Assembly: GCF_002127225.1 (NCBI RefSeq)
Contig: NZ_NFUR01000006.1
Span: 62,001-126,000, forward strand
Reading direction: 5' to 3'
Source: Sphingomonas sp. IBVSS2
GTDB taxonomy: Bacteria; Pseudomonadota; Alphaproteobacteria; Sphingomonadales; Sphingomonadaceae
DNA length: 64,000 bases
Within the stretch, counting starts at the first letter, position 1, and the number at the start of each line of letters is the position of its first letter. The position numbers were made by a program, and so were the translations under genes. Below the pieces are notes generated by a model. The model did no database searches, was not told the origin of the DNA, and saw nothing but the letters and a program-made list of their open reading frames with translations. This document shows, one piece after another, positions 8,793 to 18,248 of the stretch.

Positions 8793-9446
8793 ATGACCCT
8801 TCAGCTCTTCGGCCACCCCTTCTCGTCCTACACCTGGAAAGCACTGATCCCGCTCTACGAGAACGGCACCGCCTTCACCTTCCGCAACCTGGAAGACGCC
8901 GCGGCCAATGCCGAGCTGGAGGCGCGCTGGCCGCTCAAGCTCTTCCCGGTCCTGGTCGAAGGCGACCGCACGGTACTCGAGGCGACCGCGATCATCGAAT
9001 ATCTCCACGTCCATCACCGCGGCCCGGTGCCGATGATCCCCGCCGATGCCGATAGCGCCGTGCAGGCCCGGATGCTCGACCGGATCTTCGACAATTACGT
9101 GATGGGCACGATGCAGCGGCCGGTGCTCGACGCGCTGCTGCCCGAGGAACGGCGCGATCCCATCGGCCTCGACGAGGCGATGGCGCGGCTCGACAAGGTC
9201 TATGCCTGGCTCGATGCCCATCTGGCCGGGCGCGCCTGGGCGGTGGGAGACGGCTTCACCCTTGCCGATTGCGCCGCCGCGCCCTCGCTCTTCTACGCCG
9301 ATTGGGTGCGCCCGATCCCCGAGGCGCTGGCCGATCTGCGCGCCTATCGCGCCCGCCTGCTCGCCCGCCCGTCGGTCGCCCGCTGCGTCGAGGAAGCCCG
9401 GCCCTATCGCGCCTATTTCCCGCTGGGGGCACCGGATCGGGATTGA
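8793..9446 (+). CDS. Glutathione S-transferase family protein
   Basis: 217 residues with the two-domain GST layout: an N-terminal thioredoxin fold (LQLFGHPFSSYTWKALI; KLFPVLVEGDRTVLEATAI, where the cis-Pro and E-A/S loop bind glutathione) and an all-alpha C-terminal domain (AVGDGFTLADCAAAPSLFYAD, the conserved N-capping box and hydrophobic staple). The specific class and substrate are not evident. ATG 8793 has AGAGGATGCC in front. A perfect dyad lies directly upstream, suggesting inducible expression rather than readthrough from moaC. Confidence 0.88.
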   Translation: MTLQLFGHPFSSYTWKALIPLYENGTAFTFRNLEDAAANAELEARWPLKLFPVLVEGDRTVLEATAIIEYLHVHHRGPVPMIPADADSAVQARMLDRIFDNYVMGTMQRPVLDALLPEERRDPIGLDEAMARLDKVYAWLDAHLAGRAWAVGDGFTLADCAAAPSLFYADWVRPIPEALADLRAYRARLLARPSVARCVEEARPYRAYFPLGAPDRD

Positions 9447-9548
9447 GGGTCCGGCGCGCGCATTAGGAATTCCGCAACCCTGCGGATTAACCCCGCCTTC
9501 AGATCCTGGGTTCCACTATCCGCATGGGCCGGGGCGGGAAAATCATTT

Positions 9549-10499
9549 ATGCGACAAGGACTTGCGTCCTCCACTATTTTCAGCCTGTCGGCCGAGCCCC
9601 CGGGCACGCAGCTTCTTGCCGAACCAGGCGAGCATGCCGCATTCGATTCGGCCTTCCTTGCCGGCGAGACCGGCCGCCTGGCTTGCGCGATCCGCAAGCT
9701 CAGCGCGGTCGGTGCCATGCTCCAGCTCGATGACGAGGTGGTGGAGGAAGAAGGGCTCCGGCTCGAACTCGCCAACGGCCAGTCGCTGCCCGGCCGCATC
9801 GCCTGGACTGAGCAGGGCTCGGCGGGATTCCTGTTCGACTTGCCGATCGACGTGATCGGCACGCTCGCCCGCAATCTCGCCGCCCTGCCCGCCGAACGCC
9901 GCTCGGTGCCCCGCGTCGAGCTGCACCAGACGATCTGCGTGCGCCGCGGCAACCAGGTCGAATTCACGCGCAGCCGCAACCTCTCCCAGGGCGGTTGCGG
10001 CTTCGAAACCGATATCGCGCTCCAGCTGGGCGATCCGGTGCAGATCAATTTCGACGGCCTGCGTCCGCTCGATGGCGCAGTGAAATGGTCGCAGGGCAAT
10101 CTCGCCGGCGTCGCCTTTGACGAGGACCTGCCCTGGCAGGTGCTGATGCCATGGCTGCGCCAAGTGCAGCAGACTCCGTCGCACCACACCCGCATCGCGA
10201 TGATGCACGAGCCGACCGGGCTGATCCCGGACAAACAGGCCATCCGCCTCGACACGCCGGCGCGGGTGCGCGAGGGCGTGCGCTGGTGGAACGTCAAGCT
10301 GCGCGCGATCACGCCCCAGCTCGTCGAGTTCGAGACGCGTGCGCCCTTCGCCACGGGCGCCCAGCTGTGGATCTCGCTGCCGAACATTGGCGGCGGCCCG
10401 GCCGCGGTGATCGAAACCGACGACCGCCACCGCTTCCTGTGCGAGTTCCGCCTGCCGCTGAAGCAGCACGACCTGGGGCGGATCGCCGGCCGGTCCTGA
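9549..10499 (+). CDS. PilZ-domain protein
   Basis: 316 residues. The middle contains a PilZ c-di-GMP-binding signature: RRSVPR (RxxxR-type switch, about residue 117) followed by NLSQGG (D/NxSxxG). The regions on both sides look like further PilZ-like beta barrels, including EGVRWWNVKLRAITPQLVEFET near the C-terminus, so a tandem YcgR-like arrangement is possible. It is predicted soluble with no signal peptide or membrane segment. No flagellar or cellulose genes are nearby, so the output is unknown. Together with a second PilZ protein and a GGDEF-EAL protein in this window it shows active c-di-GMP signalling. Confidence 0.82.
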   Translation: MRQGLASSTIFSLSAEPPGTQLLAEPGEHAAFDSAFLAGETGRLACAIRKLSAVGAMLQLDDEVVEEEGLRLELANGQSLPGRIAWTEQGSAGFLFDLPIDVIGTLARNLAALPAERRSVPRVELHQTICVRRGNQVEFTRSRNLSQGGCGFETDIALQLGDPVQINFDGLRPLDGAVKWSQGNLAGVAFDEDLPWQVLMPWLRQVQQTPSHHTRIAMMHEPTGLIPDKQAIRLDTPARVREGVRWWNVKLRAITPQLVEFETRAPFATGAQLWISLPNIGGGPAAVIETDDRHRFLCEFRLPLKQHDLGRIAGRS

Positions 10500-10537
10500 G
10501 GCTGGCGCCGCGCGCGGCGCTGGCCTAGGCCGGATCC

Positions 10538-11722
10538 ATGACCGCCCTCCTGCCCGTCGCCGAAGCCCAGCGTCGCCTGCTCGCGCTCGCCATGCCGGTG
10601 GCGGAGGAAACCTGCCCGCTCGCCGAGGCGGCGGGGCGATGGGCTGCCCAGGACGTGGCGGCGCTGCGCACCCAGCCCGCCTCCGATCTCTCCTCGATGG
10701 ACGGCTATGCCATCCGCTTCGCCGACCTGCCCGGCCCCTGGGAGATTATCGGGGAGAGCGCCGCCGGCCATGGCTTTGGCGGCGGGATCGGCCCCGGCCA
10801 GGCGCTGCGCATCTTCACCGGCGCCCCGCTTCCGCTCGGCGCCGACACCGTGCTGATCCAGGAGGAAGCCGCGCGCGACGGCCGCCGCCTCGCGCTCGCC
10901 GGCGAGGGCCCGCCACATCCGGGCAGCAGCGTCCGTCCGCGCGGGCTCGATTTCGCCGAGGGCGACCTGCTCATCCGCGCCGGGGAAGCGATCACGCCCG
11001 CCCGGCTCGCGCTCGCCGCGATCGCCGGCCATGCCACCCTGCCCGTCCGCCGCAGGGTGCGTGTCGCGCTGCTTTCGACCGGCGACGAGCTGGTCCCCCC
11101 CGGCGCCCCGCCCGGCCCCGACCAGATCCCCGAGACCAACCGCCTGCTCCTCGCGGCGCAGCTCGCCGGCCTGCCGGTGGAGCTGATCGATCTCGGCATC
11201 CTGCCCGATCGCCGCGACGTGCTCGAAGCGGCCTTCCGCGCGCTCGATTGCGATCTGCTCGTCACCACCGGCGGCGCCTCGGTCGGCGATCGCGATCTCG
11301 TCCGCCCCGCGCTCGAAGCGGCGGGCGCGACGATCGATTTCTGGAAGGTCGCGCTGCGCCCCGGCAAGCCGCTGATGGCCGGCCGGCTGGGCGAGGCCGC
11401 GATGCTCGGCCTGCCCGGCAATCCGGTCTCGGCCTATGTCACCGCGGCATTGTTCGTCCGTCCGCTGATCGCGCATCTCGCCGGCGCCGCCGATCCGCTG
11501 CCGCGCACCCGCATCGTTCCCCTGGGCGAGCCCTTGCCCGCCACCGGCTCCCGCGCCGACTATCTCCGCGCCGAGCTGATCGACGGCCGCGCTCATGCCG
11601 CGACGATCCAGGATTCCTCGATGCTGCGCACGCTGGCGCGCGCCACCTGCCTGATCGTCCGCCCGGCAGGGGCTCCGGAGGCGAAACCCGGCGACTCGGC
11701 GGAAATCCTCGACATCGCTTGA
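10538..11722 (+). CDS. moeA: Molybdopterin molybdenumtransferase
   Basis: Inserts molybdate into adenylylated molybdopterin. 394 residues, full length. Landmarks in order: [11 protein letters not shown] (N-terminal), [69 protein letters not shown] (MoCF-like nucleotide loop), [14 protein letters not shown] and [13 protein letters not shown]. It lies downstream of moaC with a GST and a PilZ gene between. Its stop codon overlaps a TTGACA that may be the -35 element of lexA. Confidence 0.96.
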   Translation: MTALLPVAEAQRRLLALAMPVAEETCPLAEAAGRWAAQDVAALRTQPASDLSSMDGYAIRFADLPGPWEIIGESAAGHGFGGGIGPGQALRIFTGAPLPLGADTVLIQEEAARDGRRLALAGEGPPHPGSSVRPRGLDFAEGDLLIRAGEAITPARLALAAIAGHATLPVRRRVRVALLSTGDELVPPGAPPGPDQIPETNRLLLAAQLAGLPVELIDLGILPDRRDVLEAAFRALDCDLLVTTGGASVGDRDLVRPALEAAGATIDFWKVALRPGKPLMAGRLGEAAMLGLPGNPVSAYVTAALFVRPLIAHLAGAADPLPRTRIVPLGEPLPATGSRADYLRAELIDGRAHAATIQDSSMLRTLARATCLIVRPAGAPEAKPGDSAEILDIA

Positions 11723-11747
11723 CAAGCGGGCGGAACATTGCAAAAAC

Positions 11748-11762
11748 GTTCCCAGTCTGTTC
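11748..11762 (+). promoter_or_regulatory. SOS box (GTTC-N7-GTTC) of lexA
   Basis: GTTC at 11748-11751, seven bases, GTTC at 11759-11762: the exact direct-repeat LexA operator of alphaproteobacteria. It lies 19 bases before the lexA start. A TTGACA at 11719-11724 could be the -35 element, which would place the box over the -10/start region. This supports autorepression of lexA. Confidence 0.9.
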
Positions 11763-11780
11763 CAGACCGGGAGAAACTGG

Positions 11781-12473
11781 ATGCTCACGCGCAAGCAGCA
11801 CGAGCTCATCTGCTTCATTGCCGATCGGCTTGCCGAGACTGGCGTGTCACCTTCGTTCGAGGAAATGAAGGAAGCGCTCGACCTCAAGTCGAAGTCGGGT
11901 GTCCATCGGCTGATCTCGGCGCTGGAGGAGCGCGAGTTCATCCGCCGCCTGCCCAATCGCGCCCGCGCGCTCGAAGTGCTGCGCATGCCGGAGCGGGGCG
12001 AGGCGAAGAAGCCCGCGACCTCGAGAAATACGGCTCCCGTGGCGGCAACTTCGCCGACTGCCGCGTCGGCAACGCTGCCGCCCCCGGCCAATGACGTGGT
12101 GGAGATTCCGCTGCACGGCCGCATTGCCGCGGGCACCCCGATCGAGGCGCTGCAGGATTCGACCATGCTGCCCGTTCCCGCCGCCCTGCTCGGCGCAGGC
12201 GAGCATTATGCGCTCGAAGTGGCGGGCGATTCGATGGTCGAGGCCGGTATCCTCGATGGCGATTTCGCGCTGATCCGCCGCACCGAGACGGCCCGCGAGG
12301 GCGAGATCGTGGTGGCGCTGATCGACGAGAACGAAGCGACGCTGAAATATTTCCGCAAGGAAGGCGCGATGATCCGGCTCGACCCGGCGAACCGCGATTA
12401 TAATCCCCAACGCTACCGCCCCGACCAGGTCCGCGTGCAGGGCCGCCTCGCCGGGTTGCTCCGCCGCTACTGA
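11781..12473 (+). CDS. lexA: LexA SOS repressor
   Basis: 230-residue transcriptional repressor and autoprotease. N-terminal winged helix: [40 protein letters not shown]. The linker is long and Pro/Ala/Thr-rich. The S24 peptidase domain has the self-cleavage Ala-Gly in [11 protein letters not shown], the catalytic Ser in [13 protein letters not shown] and the catalytic Lys in ENEATLKYF. RecA-stimulated self-cleavage would derepress DNA-damage genes. It is preceded by its own SOS box. It faces comEC tail to tail across a strong hairpin. Confidence 0.97.
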   Translation: MLTRKQHELICFIADRLAETGVSPSFEEMKEALDLKSKSGVHRLISALEEREFIRRLPNRARALEVLRMPERGEAKKPATSRNTAPVAATSPTAASATLPPPANDVVEIPLHGRIAAGTPIEALQDSTMLPVPAALLGAGEHYALEVAGDSMVEAGILDGDFALIRRTETAREGEIVVALIDENEATLKYFRKEGAMIRLDPANRDYNPQRYRPDQVRVQGRLAGLLRRY

Positions 12474-12485
12474 CGGCTCAGGCCA

Positions 12486-12532
12486 GGAACTCGGCCCAGG
12501 CGGCCCCGCCGTCGCCGTTACGGCCGAGTTCC
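12486..12532. terminator. Hairpin between convergent lexA and comEC
   Basis: Perfect 11-bp arms, GGAACTCGGCC (12486-12496) and GGCCGAGTTCC (12522-12532), with a 25-base loop that contains the comEC stop codon. Placed for bidirectional termination; no obvious T-tract. Confidence 0.55.
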
Positions 12533-14677
12533 GTCCGGCATGTAGGGCGGCTGCACCCTGGGCGGATCGATCCAGGGATGCCGGCCCTGCCCGCGCACCA
12601 TCGTCACCCGCCCATCGGCAAAAGCTATCGCCACTCCGCCGGTCTTCGCCAGCGCCGGCCGATCGAGCTTGAGCCAGCGCGGCATGCAGCCGGCCGGCAG
12701 GCGCCGGTCGCTGATCATCACATCGACGCTGCGGCACAGGGCGATGAACTCGGCCCAGGGCAGTGCATAACCGCTCCGCGTCGCCGCCACGCGCCAGGTG
12801 CGGCCGCCGGCCCGATGCTCGATCATGCAGAGGTCCGGGCTGCATCGCGCGCCCGGCTGGTCGGCGAGCGCGACCGGCTCGGCATCGGAGCCGCCCGTCT
12901 CGGTCAGCATGTCGCGGGTATAGTCTCCCGCCCGGTCGCGCAGCAGCGCCATGCTGCCATCGGGCATGCGAATCGCGAGATGCCGCCCGTCCCCGGTGAC
13001 GATCAGATCGGGCGCGGGCGTGGCGAGCATCCAGGCCAGGCCGATCGCCAATGGCGCCGCGCCCGCCCAGCGCATATGGCTACGCCACAGGGCCAGCCAC
13101 AGGCTACCCGCCATCGTCAGCGCAAAGGCGCCGTGCGGCACGGCCGGCAGCGCCGCCACCGCGCCCGGCGCCGCCGCGGTGGCCCGGGCCAGCCAAAGCA
13201 GCAGGTCGAGCGTCCGCGCGGTGAGCCACCAGGCGGGATCGCCGAGCCCGGCCAGGTCGAGCAGCAATGCCAGCGCCTCGAGCGGCATGATCGCGAAGGT
13301 CGTGAGCGGGATGGCGACGATGTTGGCGAGCGCGCCGTAGAGGCCGGCCTGGTGAAAGTGGAACAGCCCGATCGGCATCAGTGCCAGCTCGACCACCACC
13401 CCGGTGAGCAGCAGCGAGCCGGCACCGCGCAGCAGCGCCACGCCCCGGCCCTCCTCGCGCCTGCCGAACCAGCGATGCATGCGCGGGCTCTCGTGCAACG
13501 CGACGATCGCGGTCACCGCCGCGAAGCTCAGCTGGAAGCTCGCCCCCGCCAGCACCTCTGGCCAGAGCAGCAACACGAGCAGCGCGCCCGCCGCGACGAG
13601 CCGCAGCGTGATCGCCTCGCGCCCCAGGCTGAGCGCCAGCAGCACCAGCAGCGCGGCGACGCAGGAGCGGATCGTCGGCACTTCGGCGCCGGTGAGCCAG
13701 GTATAGCCGATCGCCGCCAGCGCCCCCGCCCCGGCCGCCACCAGCGGCAGCCGCCAGCGCTGCGCCAGCGTCGGGCTCAGCGCGAGCAGCTTGAGCACCA
13801 GCAGCATCGCCGCCGCGGTCACCGCCGTCACGTGCAGTCCGCTCACCGAGAGAAGGTGCGCCAGGCCCGAGCGCTGCATCGCCTCGACATCGGCTTCGGC
13901 GATCGCGCCTTCGTCCCCGGTGGCCAGCGCGGAGGCGATGCCGCCGCCGCTGCCGGGAATGCGCGACTGGATATGCGCCGAGAGCGTGGCGCGCAGGTCC
14001 GCGCCCGATGCCTCGGCATGGGTCACCACCTCCACCGGGACAAAGCCCTTGCCCGTGGCCCCCAGGCCGTTGAACCATGCCGCGCGAGCGAAGTCGTAGC
14101 CGCCCGGCACCGATGCGCCCGCCGGCGGCATCAGCCGGGCCCGCAGCCGCACCGTCGCGCCGCGCGCCATGCCTTCGGGCGCGTCCTTCGCCGCCAGGTT
14201 CACGCGCACGCGCGGCGGCAGGTCGCGCCGGCCAGGCAACAGCGTCACGCGCACCAGCGCGCGCGCCGGCAGCGGTTCGACGGCCGCCACGCGGCCAGTC
14301 ATCTCCACCACTGCGGGACGCGCCAGCACAGGCGCCGCGACATGTTCCGCCCGCCACCAGATCAGCGCGCATCCCGCCGCCAGGGCGAGCCCGCCGAGCA
14401 GCAGCACCCGCCCCAGCCGCCCCGGCAGCGCCAGCCCCAGCAGCGCCAGCGCGCCCGCTGCGAGCAGGAACCCGGTCCAGCGCGTCGCATCGGGAAGCAG
14501 GAACCAGGCGGTGACCCCGCCGCCCAGCGCCACGGGCAGCCAGAGCGGCAACTGCGCCTGTTCCGCCTCCAGCCAGCGCTCGATCGCCGCCCCGGCCTGG
14601 CGGAACAGCGCCGCGCCTCCCATTTGAAGGGAGGAAAACCCCGTGCTAGGGGCGCCTGCGGCGGCTGAATGGGCCAT
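12518..14677 (-). CDS. comEC: ComEC/Rec2-family DNA uptake channel protein
   Basis: About 719 residues from ATG 14677; ATG 14623 is an alternative and neither has a good ribosome-binding site. Layout: N-terminal membrane segments and a DUF4131-like beta region ([13 protein letters not shown]), then the Competence membrane domain with [13 protein letters not shown] (signature of the family), [17 protein letters not shown] and [21 protein letters not shown]. The C-terminus (from about residue 590) resembles a remnant of the metallo-beta-lactamase-like domain but has no HxHxDH motif, so nuclease activity is doubtful. The expected role is DNA transport across the inner membrane. No other competence genes are nearby. 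Confidence 0.9.
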   Translation of the reverse strand: MAHSAAAGAPSTGFSSLQMGGAALFRQAGAAIERWLEAEQAQLPLWLPVALGGGVTAWFLLPDATRWTGFLLAAGALALLGLALPGRLGRVLLLGGLALAAGCALIWWRAEHVAAPVLARPAVVEMTGRVAAVEPLPARALVRVTLLPGRRDLPPRVRVNLAAKDAPEGMARGATVRLRARLMPPAGASVPGGYDFARAAWFNGLGATGKGFVPVEVVTHAEASGADLRATLSAHIQSRIPGSGGGIASALATGDEGAIAEADVEAMQRSGLAHLLSVSGLHVTAVTAAAMLLVLKLLALSPTLAQRWRLPLVAAGAGALAAIGYTWLTGAEVPTIRSCVAALLVLLALSLGREAITLRLVAAGALLVLLLWPEVLAGASFQLSFAAVTAIVALHESPRMHRWFGRREEGRGVALLRGAGSLLLTGVVVELALMPIGLFHFHQAGLYGALANIVAIPLTTFAIMPLEALALLLDLAGLGDPAWWLTARTLDLLLWLARATAAAPGAVAALPAVPHGAFALTMAGSLWLALWRSHMRWAGAAPLAIGLAWMLATPAPDLIVTGDGRHLAIRMPDGSMALLRDRAGDYTRDMLTETGGSDAEPVALADQPGARCSPDLCMIEHRAGGRTWRVAATRSGYALPWAEFIALCRSVDVMISDRRLPAGCMPRWLKLDRPALAKTGGVAIAFADGRVTMVRGQGRHPWIDPPRVQPPYMPDGTRP
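14616..14634. repeat. Short palindrome related to the 19-base dispersed repeat
   Basis: CCTCCC, 7-base spacer, GGGAGG. Similar stems occur at 8698-8716 and 22003-22021 but the loop sequence differs. It overlaps the alternative start of comEC. Confidence 0.35.
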
Positions 14678-14705
14678 CGGAAATCTAGTCTGGGAGCAAG
14701 CGCGG

Positions 14706-16130
14706 TTGGGCGCAACATCTGATACGGGTGCGAAACGGGTCGTCACGCGGTTCGCGCCGTCGCCTACGGGTTTCCTCCACATTGGCGGCGCGCGCACCGC
14801 GCTGTTCAACCTGCTGTTCGCCCGCCATCACGGCGGCAAGTTCCTGCTGCGCATCGAGGATACGGATCGCGCGCGCTCGACCGAGCCGGCGATCGCCGCG
14901 ATCCTCGACGGGATGCGCTGGCTGAACCTCGATTGGGATGGCGACGAAGTCTATCAATTCTCCCGCGCCGAGCGGCACGCCGAAGTCGCGCACGCGATGC
15001 TCGCGGCCGGCCATGCCTATAAGTGCTTCGCCACCGCCGAGGAGCTCGAGGCGATGCGCGCCGAGCAGAAGGCGAACAAGCAGCCGCTGCGCTATGATGG
15101 CCGCTGGCGCGACCGTGATCCCGCGGAGGGCGGCAACGCACCCTTTGTCATCCGGCTGAAGGCGCCGCGCGAAGGCGCGGTGACGATCGAGGATCATGTC
15201 CAGGGCCCGGTCACCGTCAACAACAGCGAGCTGGACGATCTCGTCCTGCTCCGTTCGGACGGCACGCCGACCTATATGCTCGCGGTGGTGGTCGACGATC
15301 ACGACATGGGCGTGACGCACGTGATCCGCGGCGACGACCATCTGAACAACGCGTTCCGCCAGCTGCCGATCTATCGCGCGATGGCGTGGGAAGAGCCCGA
15401 ATACGCGCACATCCCGCTGATCTTCAATCCCGACGGCACCAAGATGTCGAAGCGCAAGAACGCCGTGGCGGTCGACGAATATCGCGACCAGCTCGGCATC
15501 CTGCCCGAGGCGCTGAGCAACTATCTGCTCCGCCTCGGCTGGGGGCATGGCGACGACGAGATCATCAGCCGCGAACAGGCGATCGAATGGTTCGACCTGG
15601 CCGGCGTCGGCAAGTCGCCCTCCCGCTTCGACCTCAAGAAGCTCGAGAATCTCAACGGCCACTACATCCGCGCCACGGACGATGATCGCCTCGCCCGGCT
15701 GGTGGCCGCGCGAATCGGTTTCGAACTTTCGGAATCGCAGCTGGATCTTCTGCGCCGCAGCATGGCCGCGCTGAAGCCCCGCGCCGCGAATCTCCTCGAA
15801 TTGGCGGACGGAGCGGCCTTCCTGTTTCGCACCCGCCCACTGGAATTGGACGACGGTGCCCAGGCTCTGCTAGAGGGCGACGCGCGGGCGCTGCTGGCCC
15901 AGCTGCACACCGCGCTTGACGGCGTGGAAAGCTGGGATACGGAAGCGCTCGAAGCGGCGGTACGCACCGTTGCGGAAGATGCGGGTGTCAAGCTCGGTGC
16001 GGCCGCGCAGCCTTTGCGCGCGGCGCTCACCGGGCGCCGGACGTCCCCGGGCATCTTCGACGTCCTGGTTCTGCTGGGACGCGAGGAGAGCCTGGCCCGC
16101 ATCGCTGATCAGATGACCGTGCCGGCCTGA
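14706..16130 (+). CDS. gltX: Glutamyl-tRNA synthetase
   Basis: Charges tRNA-Glu (and possibly tRNA-Gln in organisms using GatCAB). 474 residues from TTG 14706, chosen because GGGAG lies upstream and because family members start 10-15 residues before [20 protein letters not shown] (HIGH region). The KMSKS loop is [10 protein letters not shown] near residue 245. The frame is open further upstream to 14643 but that part overlaps comEC. The C-terminal anticodon-binding helical domain is complete ([21 protein letters not shown]). It is divergent from comEC with almost no spacer, so its promoter must overlap the comEC 5' end. It is followed by gltA. Confidence 0.95.
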   Translation: MGATSDTGAKRVVTRFAPSPTGFLHIGGARTALFNLLFARHHGGKFLLRIEDTDRARSTEPAIAAILDGMRWLNLDWDGDEVYQFSRAERHAEVAHAMLAAGHAYKCFATAEELEAMRAEQKANKQPLRYDGRWRDRDPAEGGNAPFVIRLKAPREGAVTIEDHVQGPVTVNNSELDDLVLLRSDGTPTYMLAVVVDDHDMGVTHVIRGDDHLNNAFRQLPIYRAMAWEEPEYAHIPLIFNPDGTKMSKRKNAVAVDEYRDQLGILPEALSNYLLRLGWGHGDDEIISREQAIEWFDLAGVGKSPSRFDLKKLENLNGHYIRATDDDRLARLVAARIGFELSESQLDLLRRSMAALKPRAANLLELADGAAFLFRTRPLELDDGAQALLEGDARALLAQLHTALDGVESWDTEALEAAVRTVAEDAGVKLGAAAQPLRAALTGRRTSPGIFDVLVLLGREESLARIADQMTVPA

Positions 16131-16163
16131 TTCCAGGCCCGGCCCAAAGATAGGACGACGTTT

Positions 16164-17447
16164 ATGAGCGATACCGCGAAGCTGCAGGTTCCGGGGAAGG
16201 ATGTCGAGTATCCGGTCCTGTCGGGCAGCGTCGGACCGGACGTCATCGACATCCGCAAGCTCTATGGCCAGACCGGCATGTTCACCTACGACCCCGGCTT
16301 CACGTCGACCGCGTCGTGCGAATCGGGCCTGACCTATATCGACGGCGACGAGGGCGTGCTGCTCCATCGCGGCTATCCGATCGGCCAGCTCGCCGAGCAG
16401 TCGAGCTTCATGGAGGTCAGCTACCTCCTGCTGAACGGCGAGCTCCCCTCGCAGGACGAACTCGACAAGTTCAGCCATACGATCACCCGCCACACCATGC
16501 TGCACGAGCAGCTGGCGACCTTCTATCGCGGTTTCCGCCGCGACGCGCACCCGATGGCGGTGATGTGCGGCGTGGTCGGCGCGCTCTCGGCCTTCTACCA
16601 CGATTCGACCGACATCACCGATCCGCAGCAGCGCATGATCGCGTCGCACCGGCTGATCGCCAAGATGCCGACGATCGCGGCCATGGCCTACAAGTACAGC
16701 GTCGGCCAGCCGTTCCTCTATCCGCAGAACGACCTGAGCTACACCGGCAACTTCCTGCGCATGACCTTCGGCGTGCCGGCGGAGCCCTATGAAGTGAACC
16801 CGGTCGTCGAGAAGGCGCTGGACCGCATCTTCATCCTCCATGCCGATCACGAGCAGAACGCCTCGACCTCGACGGTGCGCCTCGCCGGCTCGTCGGGCGC
16901 CAATCCCTTCGCCTGCATCGCGGCGGGCATCGCCTGCCTGTGGGGCCCGGCGCATGGCGGCGCCAACGAGGCGGCGCTCAACATGCTGCGCGAGATCGGC
17001 CGTCCGGAGCGCATCCCCGAATATATCGCCCGCGCCAAGGACAAGAACGATCCGTTCCGCCTGATGGGCTTCGGCCACCGCGTCTACAAGAACTACGACC
17101 CGCGCGCGACGGTGATGCAGAAGACCGTGCGCGAGGTGTTCGACGCGCTCAAGGTCACCGATCCGGTGTTCGAGGTCGCGCTGCAGCTCGAGGAAATGGC
17201 GCTCAACGATCCCTATTTCATCGAGAAGAAGCTGTTCCCGAACGTGGACTTCTATTCGGGCGTGATCCTCTCGGCGATCGGCTTCCCGACCACCATGTTC
17301 ACCGCGCTGTTCGCGCTCGCCCGCACCGTGGGCTGGGTGGCGCAGTGGAACGAGATGATCTCGGACCCCGAGCAGAAGATCGGCCGTCCGCGCCAGCTCT
17401 ATACCGGCCCCGTGCAGCGCGATTACGTGCCCGTCGGCCAGCGCTGA
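16164..17447 (+). CDS. gltA: Citrate synthase (type II)
   Basis: Condenses oxaloacetate and acetyl-CoA to citrate, the entry into the TCA cycle. 427 residues, normal for the hexameric Gram-negative type. Catalytic and signature regions: [35 protein letters not shown] (active-site His), [15 protein letters not shown] (second His) and [17 protein letters not shown] (active-site Asp). ATAGGACGACG precedes ATG 16164. It lies 33 bases after gltX and probably shares its transcript in part. A strong terminator follows. Confidence 0.97.
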   Translation: MSDTAKLQVPGKDVEYPVLSGSVGPDVIDIRKLYGQTGMFTYDPGFTSTASCESGLTYIDGDEGVLLHRGYPIGQLAEQSSFMEVSYLLLNGELPSQDELDKFSHTITRHTMLHEQLATFYRGFRRDAHPMAVMCGVVGALSAFYHDSTDITDPQQRMIASHRLIAKMPTIAAMAYKYSVGQPFLYPQNDLSYTGNFLRMTFGVPAEPYEVNPVVEKALDRIFILHADHEQNASTSTVRLAGSSGANPFACIAAGIACLWGPAHGGANEAALNMLREIGRPERIPEYIARAKDKNDPFRLMGFGHRVYKNYDPRATVMQKTVREVFDALKVTDPVFEVALQLEEMALNDPYFIEKKLFPNVDFYSGVILSAIGFPTTMFTALFALARTVGWVAQWNEMISDPEQKIGRPRQLYTGPVQRDYVPVGQR

Positions 17448-17471
17448 GCCGCCTTTCCCGATATCGGGTCG

Positions 17472-17507
17472 AAAACGCCGTCCCTGCCTTCGCGGGGGCG
17501 GCGTTTT
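17472..17507 (+). terminator. Rho-independent terminator after gltA
   Basis: AAAACGCCG (17472-17480) pairs with CGGCGTTTT (17499-17507), and the inner CCC...GGG extends the stem. The A-rich left arm and the T-run closing the right arm fit an intrinsic terminator that could work on both strands. Confidence 0.85.
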
Positions 17508-17545
17508 CGGTTAACCATCCGCGACCTTCGCTTCGGAGTCGTGGA

Positions 17546-17794
17546 ATGCGCCAGAACATCCTGATCCTCGCCGGCATCCTCGGCATCATCGCGGGCGTGG
17601 TGTTCATGCTCCAGGGCCTCGGCATTCTCCATCTGCCTGCTTCCAGCCCGATGATCGGCAGCCAGACCTGGGCGATCCGCGGCGGCGTCATCGCCGTGCT
17701 GAGCGCGATCCTGGTCGGCGGGGTCCGCCTCGTCCCCACCAGCGCCGAGCGCAAGGCGGCCCGCCGCGCCGAGCGCGAGGAGCGCCAACCTTAA
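17546..17794 (+). CDS. Small two-helix membrane protein
   Basis: 82 residues: helix 1 NILILAGILGIIAGVVFMLQGLGIL, a short loop (PASSPMIGSQTWAIRGG), helix 2 VIAVLSAILVGGVRLV, then a cytoplasmic basic tail (RKAARRAEREERQ). The pattern matches small inner-membrane proteins common in sphingomonads. Function unknown. CGGAG lies 8 bases ahead of ATG 17546. It stands alone after the gltA terminator. Confidence 0.75.
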   Translation: MRQNILILAGILGIIAGVVFMLQGLGILHLPASSPMIGSQTWAIRGGVIAVLSAILVGGVRLVPTSAERKAARRAEREERQP

Positions 17795-17881
17795 CCGCAG
17801 CATACCAACGGGTTCAGCAACGCGACTCAATCGCTTCTCTATCGTTCTGCCCATGCGGGAAGAGAGGAATGGAGAACCGAA

Positions 17882-18199
17882 ATGAACCTTGCCAAGCTGA
17901 TCGCCGCGGCCGCGCTCGCCACTGTCGGCATCGCCAGTGCCGCAACGCCGGCCGCTGCCGCGCCGGTGCCCACCACCAGCGTGATCGCGCTGGCCGCCGC
18001 CGCGCCGGCGGCGCAGGACTGGCGCCAGCGCGATCGTGACCGCCGCCATTGGGATCGCGGCCGCCATCGCGGCTGGGATCGTGGCCGCGGCTGGGACCGT
18101 GGTCGCGGCTGGGATCGCGGCCGCTATCATCGCGGCGGTCGCTATTGCCGCACCGAATGGCGCCATCATCGCCGCGTGACGGTCTGCTATCGCCGCTGA
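17882..18199 (+). CDS. Exported Arg/Gly/Trp repeat protein
   Basis: 105 residues. The signal peptide MNLAKLIAAAALATVGIASA is followed by an Ala/Pro-rich stretch and then a strongly basic region with short imperfect repeats of the form G-W-D-R-G-R (four copies between about residues 56 and 80), ending in HHRRVTVCYRR with two Cys. Charge and composition suggest binding to nucleic acid, acidic polysaccharide or LPS in the periplasm; this is inference. GGAGAACCGAA precedes ATG 17882. It is similar in style to the small RXR/GWxxGR-type exported proteins of sphingomonads. Confidence 0.75.
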   Translation: MNLAKLIAAAALATVGIASAATPAAAAPVPTTSVIALAAAAPAAQDWRQRDRDRRHWDRGRHRGWDRGRGWDRGRGWDRGRYHRGGRYCRTEWRHHRRVTVCYRR

Positions 18200-18248
18200 T
18201 CGGGCCTGAGGAGGCCGCTGGGGCGTCCGCCGGGTTCCGGCGGGCGCC

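Noticed and set aside
12578..14668. A 696-residue + strand frame
   Set aside because: It is antisense to comEC; the product is Arg/Gln/His-rich with no recognisable motif, while the - strand frame has clear ComEC signatures.
16940..17545. Upstream extension of the 82-residue membrane protein frame
   Set aside because: The extension overlaps gltA out of frame and crosses its terminator; the internal ATG with CGGAG fits the membrane protein start.
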